Positions 43,141 through 54,651 of a DNA stretch of 64,000 nucleotides are shown one piece after another. Below the pieces are notes generated by a model, which ran no database searches, had not been told where the DNA came from, and saw only the letters and a list, made by a program, of their open reading frames with translations. The number at the start of each line of letters is the position of its first letter. The stretch's first letter is position 1. The DNA lies in assembly GCA_950022655.1 (NCBI GenBank), contig OX465584.1, positions 65,038,722 to 65,102,721 on the forward strand, read 5' to 3'. A program made the translations under genes and the position numbers. The DNA comes from Alentia gelatinosa (Eukaryota > Annelida > Polychaeta > Phyllodocida > Polynoidae).

Positions 43141-43418
43141 GTATAATACTCATTGATAATAACACACTGACCCTGCGATGAGGACCTTGGCGGGCCCGGT
43201 AGCGACCCCTTGTAGAGTGGTGTAACCATAGAATGGTTCGGCCATAGGTATATAGGAAAACAGAAATCCATACTCATTGATAATAACACACTGACCCTGA
43301 GATGATTACATCAGCAGGCCTGGTGGCGACCCCTAGTAGAGTGGTGTAACCATAAAATGCTCAGCCATGGGTAAATAGGAATAAAGAGATCTATACTCAT
43401 TAGACATAAAACACTGAC
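43141..43418 (-). repeat. 123-bp array at the exon-e3 5' splice site (B)
   Basis: Units start at 43165 and 43289 (word CACTGACC), and the real exon border follows at 43412. Each unit repeats about 40 bp of the end of exon e3 plus its GTCAGTG donor, then intron sequence. The array has two decoy units; copy A has four plus a partial one. Confidence 0.9.
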
Positions 43419-43613
43419 CCTGCGATAAGGACCTCGGCAGGACCAGTGGCGACCCCTCGTAGCGTGGCGATGAAGATGACGGCGATGGCCTCGTACAAAC
43501 ACATGCCGTCCATGTTGATCGTAGCCCCGACAGGACACATGAGTCGTACGACACGATGGTCATAACCACAGTTCTTCTCTAGACACTCCATGGTGATGGG
43601 CAGGGTCATGTTG
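43419..43613 (-). CDS. SLC1-like transporter, cassette B exon e3 (TM7, NMDG)
   Basis: 195 nt. It starts [16 protein letters not shown] and reads on through [20 protein letters not shown], the TM7 signature of SLC1 transporters. The canonical motif is NMDGT; here the fifth residue is Met (codon ATG), whereas cassette A has Thr (ACA). In the archaeal homologue GltPh the Thr lies at the substrate site. It ends [10 protein letters not shown] with donor GG|GTCAGT. Otherwise almost identical to cassette A exon e3. Confidence 0.85.
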
Positions 43614-44022
43614 CTGCGCGGAAACAGAACTCATTCAAATTGTTGTAGAGCACATATCTATCTTAAAAATTGGGGATCACCCTGCTATATTTTTATTTAG
43701 AGGTCAAAAATATAAAAAAGGTCATAATAGAATATATGGAAATTCTTAAAAGTTGCTTTTCACATGTCATTTTCCTCAAACTTTCGCAGAATATATAGTA
43801 CTATACATTTCAATTTTACGATTCATAGGTCACCTATTGGCTCCCGAACTACAGTCGGCACATATTTAGTCGTCTAATGTAAACGCGGGGTGAGACACCA
43901 ATAGTTAAGCACTTATCTTTTCAGATTGCCTTCCCATAGAAGTGAGCAGGGTGACATGCCTTTTTTGCATTTTCTATTTGCTGATATATGAAACTTACAT
44001 TATCCAGAGTTATTTGCAAAAA

Positions 44023-44223
44023 TCAATAGAATTTAGAAATCACCAAACTACCAGCATTTGTCTTTAAGACAGCTGCTAAACAGTATGAGGGACATATCTT
44101 TTTAGTCTCTTTTACAGACACTTGGAGGCGTGCAAGGCAGCCTGACATGGGTCTGTTGGACTCTAGTGGTAGAGGCAGGGAATTCCATACCCGGAAGCAG
44201 TATGGCGGCATTAACGACATCAC
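44023..44223 (-). pseudogene. Possible LINE C-terminal fragment
   Basis: On the minus strand the frame contains CFRVWNSLPLPLESN followed by a Leu-rich stretch, similar in form to the W-N-S-L-P block at the C-terminus of CR1/jockey-type proteins. It is short, without flanking RT motifs, and lies in the e2-e3 intron. The call is tentative. Confidence 0.35.
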
Positions 44224-44744
44224 AGGTTTATGAACAGGCAGAAGCAGTTTGGGACAGGAATCATACCTTTTCCAAAAGCTTTATATATGCTGATAAATAG
44301 TATACATAAAAATGTATTAGTAGATCACAGACTGTGAATTCGGTTTCAAGAATCAGAGAAGATTAATCATCTGGCAGCTTGCATGTGTGTATTTGTTTGG
44401 CAAGTCCCATGTTTGAATCAGAGCTATATTTAACACTGAAAACCAGAATATTTCTACAACCAGCCATTCACCGGCCGGCTCAGCTTGACTCCAACAGACC
44501 CCTGTTGGACTGCCTTGTGTGTCTCCAAGCGGTCTGTGGAAGAAACTAGTATCTTTTTACCAAAAAGGAAAATAAAGGTATGAGCATGGTCAGTTACACA
44601 TTTATTATGTACCTCAAATTAATTATCTTAACAATTTACTATTTTTCTCCTCCAGGAGATTCTAATATGTCAGAATCTCCGGGTAGCAAATTCCAGGCGC
44701 CCTATACATTTTCTATTGAGAGTCAGTATTAGGTGGGTAGTATT

Positions 44745-45030
44745 AGGAAACATCCTTACTGTGGAGGCAAGTCTTTCAATTCAAGGTCAGTCGTCAAATT
44801 CATACTGCCTGACGCCATAGGCAGCAGGCAGTATAAAAACAATGACTGACTGAGAACGAGAACCATTTTGTCCACAGTGAGGACATTTGCTCATTATTAT
44901 ATACTTTAAATCAATTGAATATCGCCATTTAAAAAGTCACAGTCACAGTGGGCATGAACATTATTATTACTACACCCCTAGAAGCAGGCAGTATTTGATG
45001 GACATTTGCACACAGGATTATATATAATAA
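44745..45030. repeat. Fold-back repeat (copy 1)
   Basis: The arms around CATACTGCCTGACGCCATAG and the inverted GGCAGTATAAAAAC, with a tail containing ACACCCCTAGAAGCAGGCAGT, are shared with 55545-55840 (the same place in copy A) and with 53425-53715. The tail alone recurs at 22800-22850. Non-coding. Confidence 0.65.
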
Positions 45031-45051
45031 TATGTTAAGGGTTCTGCCTAC

Positions 45052-45285
45052 CTGTTGCTTGTAGCGAGTGCAGTGCCAAGCGCTCTGCCCATGTGCAGGA
45101 AGTGACGTAGCGGGTTAGAGCGGGACAGGACAAACAGCAGGAGCGGCATGGTGATCAGAAAGTGAGTGGCCAGCCCAGAGATGACGGTCACCACGAACCA
45201 CATCATACTGAGCAGGTACTGGAGGGGATTCTCCAGCCTCACCACAGTACCCGCCACCATGAACACCACCCCGACCGGCAGTATC
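45052..45285 (-). CDS. SLC1-like transporter, cassette B exon e2
   Basis: 234 nt. After the acceptor GCTCAG the frame reads ILPVGVVFMVAGTVVRLENP, a hydrophobic stretch, and then FLHMGRALGTALATSN, ending at a split Ser codon before donor GTAGGC. This matches EAAT sequence from the -SPVGIIFLIAG- helix through the start of HP1 (ALGTSSSSATLP in EAATs; here ALATSNSNMTLP across the junction). Same length and phase as cassette A exon e2. No upstream exon equivalent to e1 is found between here and copy A. Confidence 0.85.
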
Positions 45286-45689
45286 CTGAGCAACAGACGA
45301 CATTAGTTAGCATTGACATACCACAAAACAATGCCAGGTACCAGCAGTTTTTAGCACAGAGGGGCACAAGTAACCTACCCAAACAGAGCAATGTACGCAA
45401 TATCAGAAGACAGGGAAGTGACAGTCCCGGGGGGGGGGGGGGGGACTGTTGCTCTCTCCGATGACCCTGTAACATCATATACTTTAGGTCAGATATCACC
45501 TTTTACCAAGGTCTCATTTGATCTATAAATTCTTCTTCTTGTTACTGGTTGGTTGGAGGTGAACAGAGATTTTTACACTCACTTGTGGTTCTCCACGGAA
45601 AGTATTGCAGGCCGATGGTTGTTTAGTTGTCCTTTTTTGTCTGTCTGTGTTTTGGAAGGTGTTTTCATCTGAGGTGAAAGTCTTTCTGT

Positions 45690-46165
45690 AGAACTTTTTT
45701 CTTTCTTTTTTTTGGTTGAAATACGTTTATTCAATCTGTCTGGTGACAGGTCTTCCATGAATAAATACAGTAAGCTTGTCAGATGCAGCTACAACATAGG
45801 CATTGATGAGTGATTGATGAGATGGATAAGAAACACAAATAGTCTTACATACTGACAGATGGTACTTATACAATGTCAGGATTTGTAATATTATAAGCAA
45901 CGACATGTTTACAGCTTAATTCATCTATATAGACTGTTCAGCTCAAGGCGGACCATGTATTTTAAAGTCTGTTTAGTCAGAGCCTTTTGGGTTTCAGACG
46001 ATAAGTTGTTCCAGATTTGCAGACCTCGGTACGCAGGGCTTCGCTTGTAGCCATTTGACTTGAACTTTCGCTCATGGAAGCGGAGCTTATTACTACTTCG
46101 AGTCTGTCTATACTCAGTTGCGACATTTTTAGGTACCATGGATAACTTATAGAAGATAGACATTA
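45690..46165 (-). pseudogene. LINE C-terminal fragment with 3' tail
   Basis: On the minus strand an 80-residue frame ends with SPAYRGLQIWNNLSSETQKA and a basic tail, like the last part of a jockey/CR1-type protein. The 3' end carries AATAAACGT and an A-rich stretch (T-rich at 45690-45715 on the plus strand). Confidence 0.55.
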
Positions 46166-46229
46166 GTGTGCGGAACTAGCCTCACTTATGCTATTTACAT
46201 AAGTACATATACAAAGTACAACAATGTAC

Positions 46230-47340
46230 AAGGATGAGAGCAATGTGATGAAAATGGAAATACAGCAGCTAAATCAACTGGTGTTATCAGTGAATCATTT
46301 AAAGTACATCCTCTTTATATATGCTTTATATACCTTAATAGTACCTGTTTGAATTTCTTTCGGTAGGTCGTTCCACAGAAGCATTGAGCTGTACAGAGGG
46401 CTTTTTTTATAGAATGAGGTTTTTGGGCGTTTGAGCTTGATTGTTACCTTTTCTTGGCCCCTGGTTTTTGGGTCAATAACTCTAACGGTAGTATTCGAGT
46501 ATTTCCTTATATTAAGTAAGCCTAGGTAAAGTTGACGAGTTTTCAGGGTTTGTACATTACATATTTTGTGCAAATGGTCAGTGGATAACTCTCCTACTAA
46601 TGTTTTCGTACAAATACGGAGACCACGATTCTGCAGCCGTTGAAGTTTGCTTAGTAGTATCTTACTAGCTCCAACAATAAATATACTGGAATAGTCGAAA
46701 AGAGGGGCCACCATGGTTTTATAAATTTGTACACTCGTCTCTTGATTTATGTTGCTGCGGATCTTGGCCAGCTTAAAGAGTCTATGATTAACTTTACGTG
46801 AGGTGTCATTGACACTTTGTTCCCAACTTAGAGTCTGATCTAAGTGGATACCCAGGTATGTGAAAGAATTGCAGTAAGGTATTGGATCTTTTCCGATAAA
46901 TAACTTGTAACTCTGATCATTAAAATTTAGTTTGTTAAGTTTTGATTTCGGGCCGAAAACACAGATTTTGTTTTTTTATGATTTATCAGCATACGGTTTT
47001 CATGGCACCAGTCGACCATGATAGATAAGTCATGTTGCAGGCGATTAATGGCTTGAGTTAGATTTTGATCAGATGTATATAGAACTAGGTCATCCGCGTA
47101 GAATATGTGACTGGTTACAAGTGGAAGATACGGAATATCATTTACAAAACAGTTAAATAAGAGTGGGCCCAGGATACTGCCCTGTGGGACTCCATTTACA
47201 ACCGGTAAATATGTCGACAATGTATCGCCAACTCATACGCGTTGTTTCCGATCAGAAAGATAACTTTTTGTCCATTCTACCAGTGATGGTGAAATACCTA
47301 ATTTATATAGCTTATCGATTAGTAGAGAGTGGCACAGCAG
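46230..47340 (-). pseudogene. LINE reverse transcriptase remnant (jockey/CR1-like)
   Basis: On the minus strand the first part has GVPQGSILGPLLFNCFVNDI and the catalytic FYADDLVLY (YADD), followed by the MLINHKKTKSV block. After a frame change the sequence continues to a thumb/C-terminal part with VAPLFDYSSI, LQRLQNRGLRI and LWNDLPKEIQ. At least one frameshift and 5' truncation make it a dead copy. It lies between the two SLC1 cassettes. Confidence 0.8.
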
Positions 47341-47454
47341 CGCCGTCTGGTGTAGTTCTCGTCGTCCTTGTAGTCGTAGTCTCTGAAGTCGTAACACGCC
47401 ATCGCGTCGTGTGAACAGGGTCCAGTGAGGTGTAAGTCTATATCATCGTATGGC

Positions 47455-47640
47455 AAGACAATCAACAGTCGTCACATTTTCAGTTGTCTAGTGTAAACAC
47501 CAGGATTGAGTACCACCTGACGACTATTGGCCAGACAATCTACAGTTGTCACGTTTTCAGTCATCAATGTAAATGCCAAGCAGCAAAGTGCACAAGTAGT
47601 TGTAAGCTACGGCCAAGTTTACAACCACGGATTTTGAGCA
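47455..47640. repeat. Dispersed element with two ~77-bp units
   Basis: Two diverged units (GTCGTCACATTTTCAGTTGTCTAGTGTAAAC-type, positions about 47468-47580) match the array at 17725-19065, followed by the same CAGCAAAGTGCA tail. This suggests the unexpanded form of that element. Confidence 0.75.
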
Positions 47641-48118
47641 CAAATTCAAGAATCTGACACCGCCAACCGATCATTGAGGACAATTGAGAATTGTTTATAA
47701 TTACTGGAAAGACATTCCGGGCCATGCCCCCTTTTATTATCCACAGTTTACAACTATCACAACAGATGGCGCAGTCGACAACGCTAAACGCCAACGTCGC
47801 AAGAGGGCGCCCGCTGTCGTGACCTCACTACTACTACAGAGGGCGCGTCATCAGTCTCCAGGAATCTTCCAACAGCCATAGGCATTTCACCAATTTTCAC
47901 TTTTCTATGCCTCATCGGCAATATATAATTATGCCCGTTGGCATATCATAAGACCCGTGAGTCTTTTTATCAAAGTTAATAAACATTAATTCTCTCCAAA
48001 TGTTGTCATCGTGTAATTATGTATTTCTGGTAATATCATTAAGTGTAAACACATGATGAACTCTGGGGTGGGTTTCTGGAAGCTTCTCTTTATATGTTTA
48101 TAAACCGTGGTAGCTTAA

Positions 48119-48511
48119 GAGGGGACCCCCACCTACCACGATAGGCCACGACATGCTTCCCGATCGCTAGGATTTGAAATGGGGAAATCGTGACCTATCG
48201 GGAGGTCCCCGATAGGTCCAACAGTTTGAAATCGTAGAGCGTGGCAATGCCTTGGGAGGACCAATAACATAAACTATGGTCACGATAGCTCCATGACTAC
48301 CCTACGACAAGCTACGAAATTTCCAACATGTTGGAAATTATCGGGACCTCTACGATCGCAGCCTATCGTGAGCTGTCGTAGACGGAATCGCAGAAACCTG
48401 TTCCACCTACCACGATTTTGCCAGACCTGACGCTACAATCGGAATGGTGTTGGGAAGGCCGTTGTAAGGCCAATCGGGACCAGAATCGTGGTAGGTGGGG
48501 GCAGGCTTTTA
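48119..48511. mobile_element. MITE with CCCCCACCTACCACGAT ends
   Basis: The ends GGGGACCCCCACCTACCACG and CGTGGTAGGTGGGGGCAGG are inverted. The interior has mirrored CGATAGG/CCTATCG words. It is a relative of 9067 and 39762 with different terminal bases. Confidence 0.75.
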
Positions 48512-49329
48512 TAATTCATAGAAAGCTGAGTTATGGTATGCCACTAATAGATATACTTTCTTAACCTAGAGCCAATCATTTCTTAGGTCAGAACTCCCAA
48601 GACATCTGATATTTCGTTTTTTATATATTCACAAACATTCACCTGCCATATTGCGGTGATCTCTACACATTGTCAAAATCAGAGCACTTTTCTAATGTTA
48701 GAAATGTGACATGATATAATTGGATACACATCAGTTTGGGATTCTCAACCTTTAAATATCATTATTATTATTTCTATTTTCTCTATTGACTACTAATATT
48801 TCTACCAGAGGTAGATCTTCCAATGCAGGGTAAACTAATCGAGGAAAAGTACATGTAGGTACACTGAAGTCATCGTCAATCAAAGTATTGTTATGGGTCA
48901 ATCAAGGTATTGTTTAACATGAAACCAAAGTTTTCAGATAATGATTATGCTGTGATTAATGTTTGATTATATACTTATACATGAATCCAACAGATACATA
49001 CAGTACAAGGAGGGAAAATATGTCCCTCAGTGGAATACATCCTCCCTGCAGACCACATGAATCAAGTTCATATGTAATGATATGACATATTCTAAAATAT
49101 TCATTAAAACAATAGTAGTAATAATAAGCAGGTTGAGGGTGGATAAATGAAACTGTTTCTCAGAATTTTGCAGTTTTCTACCTCTCTTATACTAAATTTT
49201 CAGGCTATACAATGATGCCGAAATACCATGAAACATATACATTTGCCCACCCTAAGCCCGTTCCCTGGTTACATCATATTATTGAGCTTTGTGGTATAGC
49301 TAAACGGTTTGAACAAATGACTATAAACC

Positions 49330-49785
49330 AGATGTCAGACATGCTTCATTGGTCAAACCTTTGACACTTTGATAATGTATATGTCATCGGTCTGACCTTG
49401 GGCACTTTGATAATATATATGTCATTGGTCAAACCTTGGACACTTTGATAATGTATATGTCATCGGTAAGACCTTGGACGCTTTGATAATGTATATGTCA
49501 TCTGTCTCACCTTGGACACTTTGATAATGTATATTTCACCGTGCTGACCTTAGACACTTTGATTATGTATATCTCATCGGTATGACCTTGGACACTTTGA
49601 TAGTGTTTGATACATCATAAGTCAGACCTTGGACACTTTCATAACGTCACATGTGTCATTGGTCAGACATTGGACACTTTGGTAATGTCAGGTGTGTCAT
49701 CGGTCTGACCTTGGACACCTAGATATCGTCATGTTTGTCATTGGCAAGTCCTTGGAAACTTTGATATTATCCTTTACATCATCCA
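49330..49785. repeat. ~40-bp minisatellite after the SLC1 stop codon (A)
   Basis: About 11 units with the form TCATCGGTCTGACCTTGGAC then ACTTTGATAATGTATATG. The last unit merges with the coding end of exon e5 at 49786 (TCAGACCTTGGACACCTTGA). Unit spacers differ from those in copy B (TATATG instead of CACATGTG), so both arrays evolved after duplication. Confidence 0.9.
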
Positions 49786-50074
49786 TCAGACCTTGGACAC
49801 CTTGATGCGGTCGCCGGTCTCATTCTGCACGGTGAGTGTGTAGGACTTGCGGCGTGACGGGGTGCTGTCTAGCGGTCTGTAGGACCCGTTCATCACCATG
49901 CCCGGACACTCCGCCGACCCCACACTGCCCTCATCTCTATCACCACCGTCATCCTCATCTATGGCAGTGGCGGTCTCTGGTGGCAGATGCTGGAGCAGGT
50001 CACGTGAGAAGTAGCAGACGACCGCGACGCCGACGCTGTCTCCCCACACGTTGACAGCGGTACGCAGGCGACCC
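49786..50074 (-). CDS. SLC1-like transporter, cassette A exon e5 (C-terminus)
   Basis: 289 nt; TGA at 49788-49786 on the minus strand. Encodes GRLRTAVNVWGDSVGVAVVC then an acidic, Ser-rich tail ending VSKV. It differs from cassette B at scattered residues, mostly conservative, and keeps the frame. The Gly before RLRT replaces the Asp found in canonical EAATs. It has a class I PDZ-type C-terminus (S-K-V). Confidence 0.85.
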
Positions 50075-50789
50075 CTGGTGGTAACAACATCAATTAGTTA
50101 CTGATAAATCACTACATAGATTGGCAACCAACCAGTAAAATTGGATACATTTCCAGGGGGTTGTTGCCCCTAGAAATGTGGGAAAAGCGTTGCTCCAGTA
50201 TTATTGGATCGTGTCGTGTGGTATGGTTATTTTCATGTTTTATCGCTACCTTTTACAACACCACATTTTCAGTGTCATAGATGAAAGGTTCATTAGGATT
50301 TTAATTGGATATAGATAACAAAATAATTATGATGCGATATGCAAAAACAACCTGGAGCAACACTTTCGACCTCGGATCGCTATTCTGTGATCCGCGAAGC
50401 ATGGAACAAAGACCCCCCTGTAAACAACAACAACCACAAATCAAAACAAAATAACAGAAGATCAGCCACCTTTACTAGTTTTTTCTTTTTCTATATTCCT
50501 ACCTACCCATATAACTGATTTATAATAATTGAAGATAAGTAGCACTAGTGACACGTTTTGGGACACAAAAAACGTGATAGGCTATTCATAGGCTACAAAC
50601 ATGACTTCCCCCTTTATTATTGTGCATGGCTCATGTTTCTATCGGTAAAATCCCAAATCAACCCATGTGTGGAAATAAATATATAATGCTTCAACGTGTT
50701 GGTCCGTCAGTGAAGACACAATCTGTATATCTTTACACTTCACATTTGAAGGCTTCTTTCAGCAGTTGTGGTCAGTAACAAGCTCTCTG

Positions 50790-51120
50790 TTAACCCTTTA
50801 AGGACGGATACCTGTGGCCAACCTACCGCCTGGAGGACGGGTGCTGGCGGCCCTTTATACATCTAGGGGACGGGCTCACAATCGTTAATACCCACAATTC
50901 AATTCTTTAATTGTGTGAAATGATATATAATCCCAAACATTTTATTTCTTTTGAATAGAAATATTAATAATAGTATTATACATACATTCTGTGAAAATTT
51001 CATTAATGTTCCTCCATTATTTTTTGTTTAAATCGATTTTGTAGATTTTTGAGAAATGATGCCTCAAGGAATCAATCGCCCTGGGCTGGATGATGCCTCA
51101 AAGCATCATTCGCCCTTATA
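50790..51120. mobile_element. piggyBac-like MITE, one end degraded
   Basis: TTAACCCTTTAAGGACGG at the left, and internal sequence shared in reverse with 17048-17557 (CCTCCATTATTTTTTGTTTA, GATGCCTCAAGGAATCA). The right end (CGCCCTTATAG) has lost its TTAA. Confidence 0.7.
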
Positions 51121-51424
51121 GATTCCTATAAAATATTTGCAAACCTGTCTGGGTAGGACCTAACTACCTGCATTTCTTCATCATTTTAGGAAAGCTGCTA
51201 CCTTTGAGCTGAACTCATTCGAGTTTAGTCATTGAAAGTTCTTTAGGTCGTTCTTCTTACTTTTACAGATAACATAGAACTTTTTTAAAAGTCCATCATT
51301 ACAAGACACTATTTCACTGTCCCTCTTTGGGATTAAGTTCGGTTTTATGACGATGGTGGCACTACTTCTCCATGCAGTCACTCCTCCTGGTGAGAAGCAT
51401 GGATACTACGTCCGAATGCAATCA

Positions 51425-51840
51425 CTGTGTCCAGAGGAGGTGTGAAGCGCAGCGCCCCCTATACCAACTTGGTTCATATATACGATCGCGGCTGCCTCAC
51501 GGCGCCACTTTCAAACCTGCCAGCAAGGGGGAAGAACCTCTAGACAATGGACTGTGTCTGGCTATATCAAGCCCTAGCCTATGGGAAATAAGGCTATAAT
51601 CCACAACACCAAACAGCCACAAAACGTGGAGCTCTATTGAGCTCTATTGTGGTTTGACGTACATTAGATGTCACTCTATCAATATCTCAAAAGATCTTTG
51701 ATAGAGCTCTAATAGATTGTATGTAGTAGCTGTTACTAGATAGCCTATTTTTGCATAGGAATCTACATAGAGCCGTCATTTGAGTACATGCCAAAACGAT
51801 AGGGGGCGCTGCGCTTCACACCTCCTCTGCGCTGTGTCAA
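51425..51840. mobile_element. TIR element with AGAGGAGGTGTGAAGCGCAG ends
   Basis: The ends CAGAGGAGGTGTGAAGCGCA and TGCGCTTCACACCTCCTCTG are inverted, continuing through GCGCCCCCTAT. The flanks share CTGTGT on both sides. Copy B has an uninterrupted sequence at about 27800-27830 (GAATGCAATCGCTATCTCCA then ACTAAACCGG), the empty site. Non-coding. Confidence 0.75.
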
Positions 51841-52081
51841 ACTAAACCGGATCATTTAATACCAAGTATTTTCAAGACATAATAAATGATTGTTAAGTGT
51901 TAATCAGTGCCCGATGCCTGTGCTAAAGACACACCCCAAACGGCATTGGTATGAAAACCAGCTCTAGCAGCTTTTACCATTGCTGTAACTGTTGTCAATT
52001 GTTGCTAATACAATCACTGTATAAGAGAAGGAAATGAACAATAATGGACCATTGACAGCAAACAATCTTGCATGAAAATAA

Positions 52082-52257
52082 AGTCACAGATACTCACAGG
52101 AACTAGTCAAAGGGGATGGGGATGTGGGTTTAATTGTCAGTGTAGATTGCCTGCTATGCCTCTAACAATTCACAGATACCCACAGTCAAAGGGGATTGGG
52201 ATATAAATATTTGGTGTAAATTGCCCGCTATGCCCCTAACGGGTCACGGATACTTAC
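52082..52257 (-). repeat. Exon-e4-end array (A), two decoy units
   Basis: Units start with CACAGATAC/CACGGATAC at about 52085, 52171 and 52245 (the last being the true border). Unit 1 on the minus strand retains AGTTCCT|GTGAGT, an intact-looking decoy 5' splice site. Unit 2 has lost about 12 bp there. Confidence 0.8.
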
Positions 52258-52389
52258 AGGAACCAGTCGAAGGGGATGAGGAGGAAGACGTCACTCAGTG
52301 GCAGCCCGATACTCTGCAGCAGCAGTCCCCAGACCACGATTCCACTTCCCGCCGCCGGGGCCCCGATAGAAATCAACACTGCGGTCACT
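52258..52389 (-). CDS. SLC1-like transporter, cassette A exon e4 (HP2)
   Basis: 132 nt, acceptor GTTTTTCAG, donor CCT|GTAAGT. Encodes VTAVLISIGAPAAGSGIVVW, GLLLQSIGLPLSDVFLLIPF and DWFL: the HP2 gate and the beginning of TM8. The Gly-rich SIGAPAAGSG replaces SIGAAGIPQAG of EAATs. Confidence 0.82.
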
Positions 52390-52871
52390 CTGAAAAACAA
52401 GAAGACAAACTAAAGAAAATAATCCAGTACTTATATAGAACTGCATCAAGAATCGGATAAATACACAATTCTCCACGATTTTGGATAGGCTGCAGTTGTC
52501 ATCGAGGCAAAGCCCAGTGACGATTACGGCCCATCCAAACAACTTTATTTTATGATGTGAGTGCGGTTCTGGATTTATCTCACCCCTTTCACTGCTAGGG
52601 ACGTTTAAATCTCTTGTCTTGCCTTGTCTTTTCTCTGAAATCCTGGTCGCTGATTGGTCAAATGTCTATGACGTCATCTTGTATTTACTATGCCACAACC
52701 ATGACGTAGTATTTTTACTTTACTGGGGTAATCATTGAGTATTTTTTCTAATGTTATTCCAATGGTTAAAATTGTACCAAGGTTTGTGAAGACATAAGAA
52801 ACAAGGAACAGAGAAAGTTCCACTGTTGATGGACAGGAGCAGAATCCAATATCTATTAGCAATGTTTTGGT

Positions 52872-53195
52872 CCCTATTATCCTACCCCTAATAAAAAACT
52901 CCATAGGCTTAACATTGGGTCACTGTATTCGGTCTGGAGTTCAGAAAAATGAAAAATATCGCTCTAGTGGGATACACTTGACAAATGACGTCATTTGTTA
53001 ATTTAGAAGTAATTTAGACGGGCGGGTTAGGATAAATTTTAAACCAAACTCGAGTTAGTTGTGTCATTGTTCATCACACTCCGGCAAGATCGAATATTAC
53101 TGCTCTCGGCTTCGCCTCGCGCAGTAGTACGCGATTTTGCCATTGTGCAATAAACAACAACACAACTAACTCGAGTTTGGTTTCTCCATATTATC
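52872..53195. mobile_element. Composite MITE (ATCCTACCCC family)
   Basis: Starts TTATCCTACCCCTAATAAAA. The middle junction reads GGGCGGGTTAGGATAAATTT and the hairpin module has arms AAACCAAACTCGAGTTAGTT with the loop CTCGGCTTCGCCTCGCG, ending GTTTGGTTTCTCCA. Nearly the same as 22984-23300. Lies in the e3-e4 intron of cassette A. Confidence 0.85.
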
Positions 53196-53424
53196 ATTAC
53201 TACTATTAGAACTACTACTAGTATTACCAAACCAAAGAAAACCTGTCTCCTCAATGATGGTTGCCACTATATTGGAGACCTACATCAAATTCTATTGTTA
53301 ATAGTGACTGTACCAATTCCTAACAGAACAAATTAAGGCTTTAGAAAAAAAACCACAAAAAAAAAAAAAATATTATCATCATCATTACTATCATCAATGT
53401 TTTCTTCCTGCTATTATCATTTTT

Positions 53425-53715
53425 AGGAAATATCCTTACTGTGGATGAAACATTTCTCGTTCAACGTCAATTGTCGATTTCATACTGCCTGATGCCATAG
53501 GTGGAAGTCCATATGAAATCTATGATTGGCTGAGAACGAGAAATGTTTCATCCTCAGTCAGGACCTTTGCTTACTATTATATACCTTGGAATATTAAAAG
53601 ACGTCGTTTTAGAAACTTATAAAGTCACACTCACAGAGGGTGCGAACATCATCATTACTGCAACCCTAGCAGTGGGCAGTGTTTAATACACATTCGGACA
53701 CAGGTATATAAGAAT
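53425..53715. repeat. Fold-back repeat (copy 2)
   Basis: Same family as 44745 and 55545: ATACTGCCTGATGCCATAGG, inverted arms, AACCCTAGCAGTGGGCAGT tail. It is not part of the paired duplication, so it moved independently. Confidence 0.65.
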
Positions 53716-54057
53716 AGAGGGAAACTATGATCCCAGAAGAGAAAGTCAAAGTTACGAGGTAAGGCTTGAAAGAATTACTGCCCTGGGCCAAGGACTGGGC
53801 TGTAGGCAGTAATTTTTCTTAGCCTTACTTGTTAAGGCTCAGAAACTTGGTTTCCCTATTCCTATACCTTCAAATGTAGTTTAATAGCATTATTTGCTTA
53901 CCCATCATCAAGCCAGATCAAACCTTATCGAGTAACTTGACACCATGTTTTCTCCTCAATGCACTTTTCATATGAATTTTATAAGAGACAATCTGATTGG
54001 TCTAAAACTCAACCTTGGGTAGTAAATGTCACCCTTGGGTAGTAAGCGTAAGTTATT

Positions 54058-54651
54058 CTACCCCCTGTAGCATGGTGTAACCATGGAGTGTTCACCGTAG
54101 CTATATAGGAATAGGTGAATAATAAATAGATCTATGCTCATTAGAAATGAAACACTGACCCTGCAATGAGGACCTTGGCGGGCCCGGTGGCGACCCCTAG
54201 TAGCATGGTGTAACCATAGAGTGTTCGGCCATAGGTATATAGGAATACAGAAATCCATAGTCGTTGATAATAACACACTGACCCTGCGATGAGGTCCTCG
54301 GCAGGCCCGGTGGCGACCCCTTGTAGAGCGTTGTAACCATAGAGTGTTTGGCCATAGGTATATAGGAATACATAAATCCACAGTCATTGATAATAACACA
54401 CTGACCCTGCGATGAGGTCCTCGGCAGGCCCGGTGGCGACCCCTTGTAGAGCGTTGTAACCATAGAGTGTTTGGCCATAGGTATATAGGAATACATAAAT
54501 CCACAGTCATTGATAATAACACACTGACCCTGCGATGAGGACCGCAGCAGGCCCAGTGGCGACCCCTTGTAGAGCGTTGTAACCATAGAGTGTTTGCCCA
54601 TAGGTATATAAGAATAAAGAGATCTATACTCATTAAACTTAAACCACTGAC
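54058..54651 (-). repeat. 123-bp array at the exon-e3 5' splice site (A)
   Basis: CACTGACC recurs at 54153, 54276, 54399, 54522 and 54645, exactly 123 bp apart; the last is the real exon border and a partial unit precedes the first. Each unit carries CCTGCRATGAGGWCC...GGCCCRGTGGYGACCCC, the reverse complement of the last 40 bp of exon e3, plus the donor. Because 123 is a multiple of three, a minus-strand frame stays open through the array; it is an artefact of the repeat and not the transporter frame. Confidence 0.93.

Larger units (their letters stand above)
23373..45575. repeat. Segmental duplication, copy B
   Basis: Coding, intronic and 3'-flank segments match copy A (48515-56375) in the same order and orientation: 23390-24300 with 48525-49330, exon e5 and flanks, 27650-27890 with 50165-50290 and 51840-51910, exons e4, e3 and e2, and 44650-45575 with 55460-56375. 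Copy B is longer because of the insertions between 27887 and 41950. The matches are clear by eye but no percent identity was computed. Confidence 0.85.
50075..52081 (-). other. Cassette A intron e4-e5, main part
   Basis: It contains a diverged TTAA-start element (50790) and a fold-back element (51425-51840). The flanks at 50165-50290 and 51845-52075 match copy B. No gene is seen. Confidence 0.55.
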
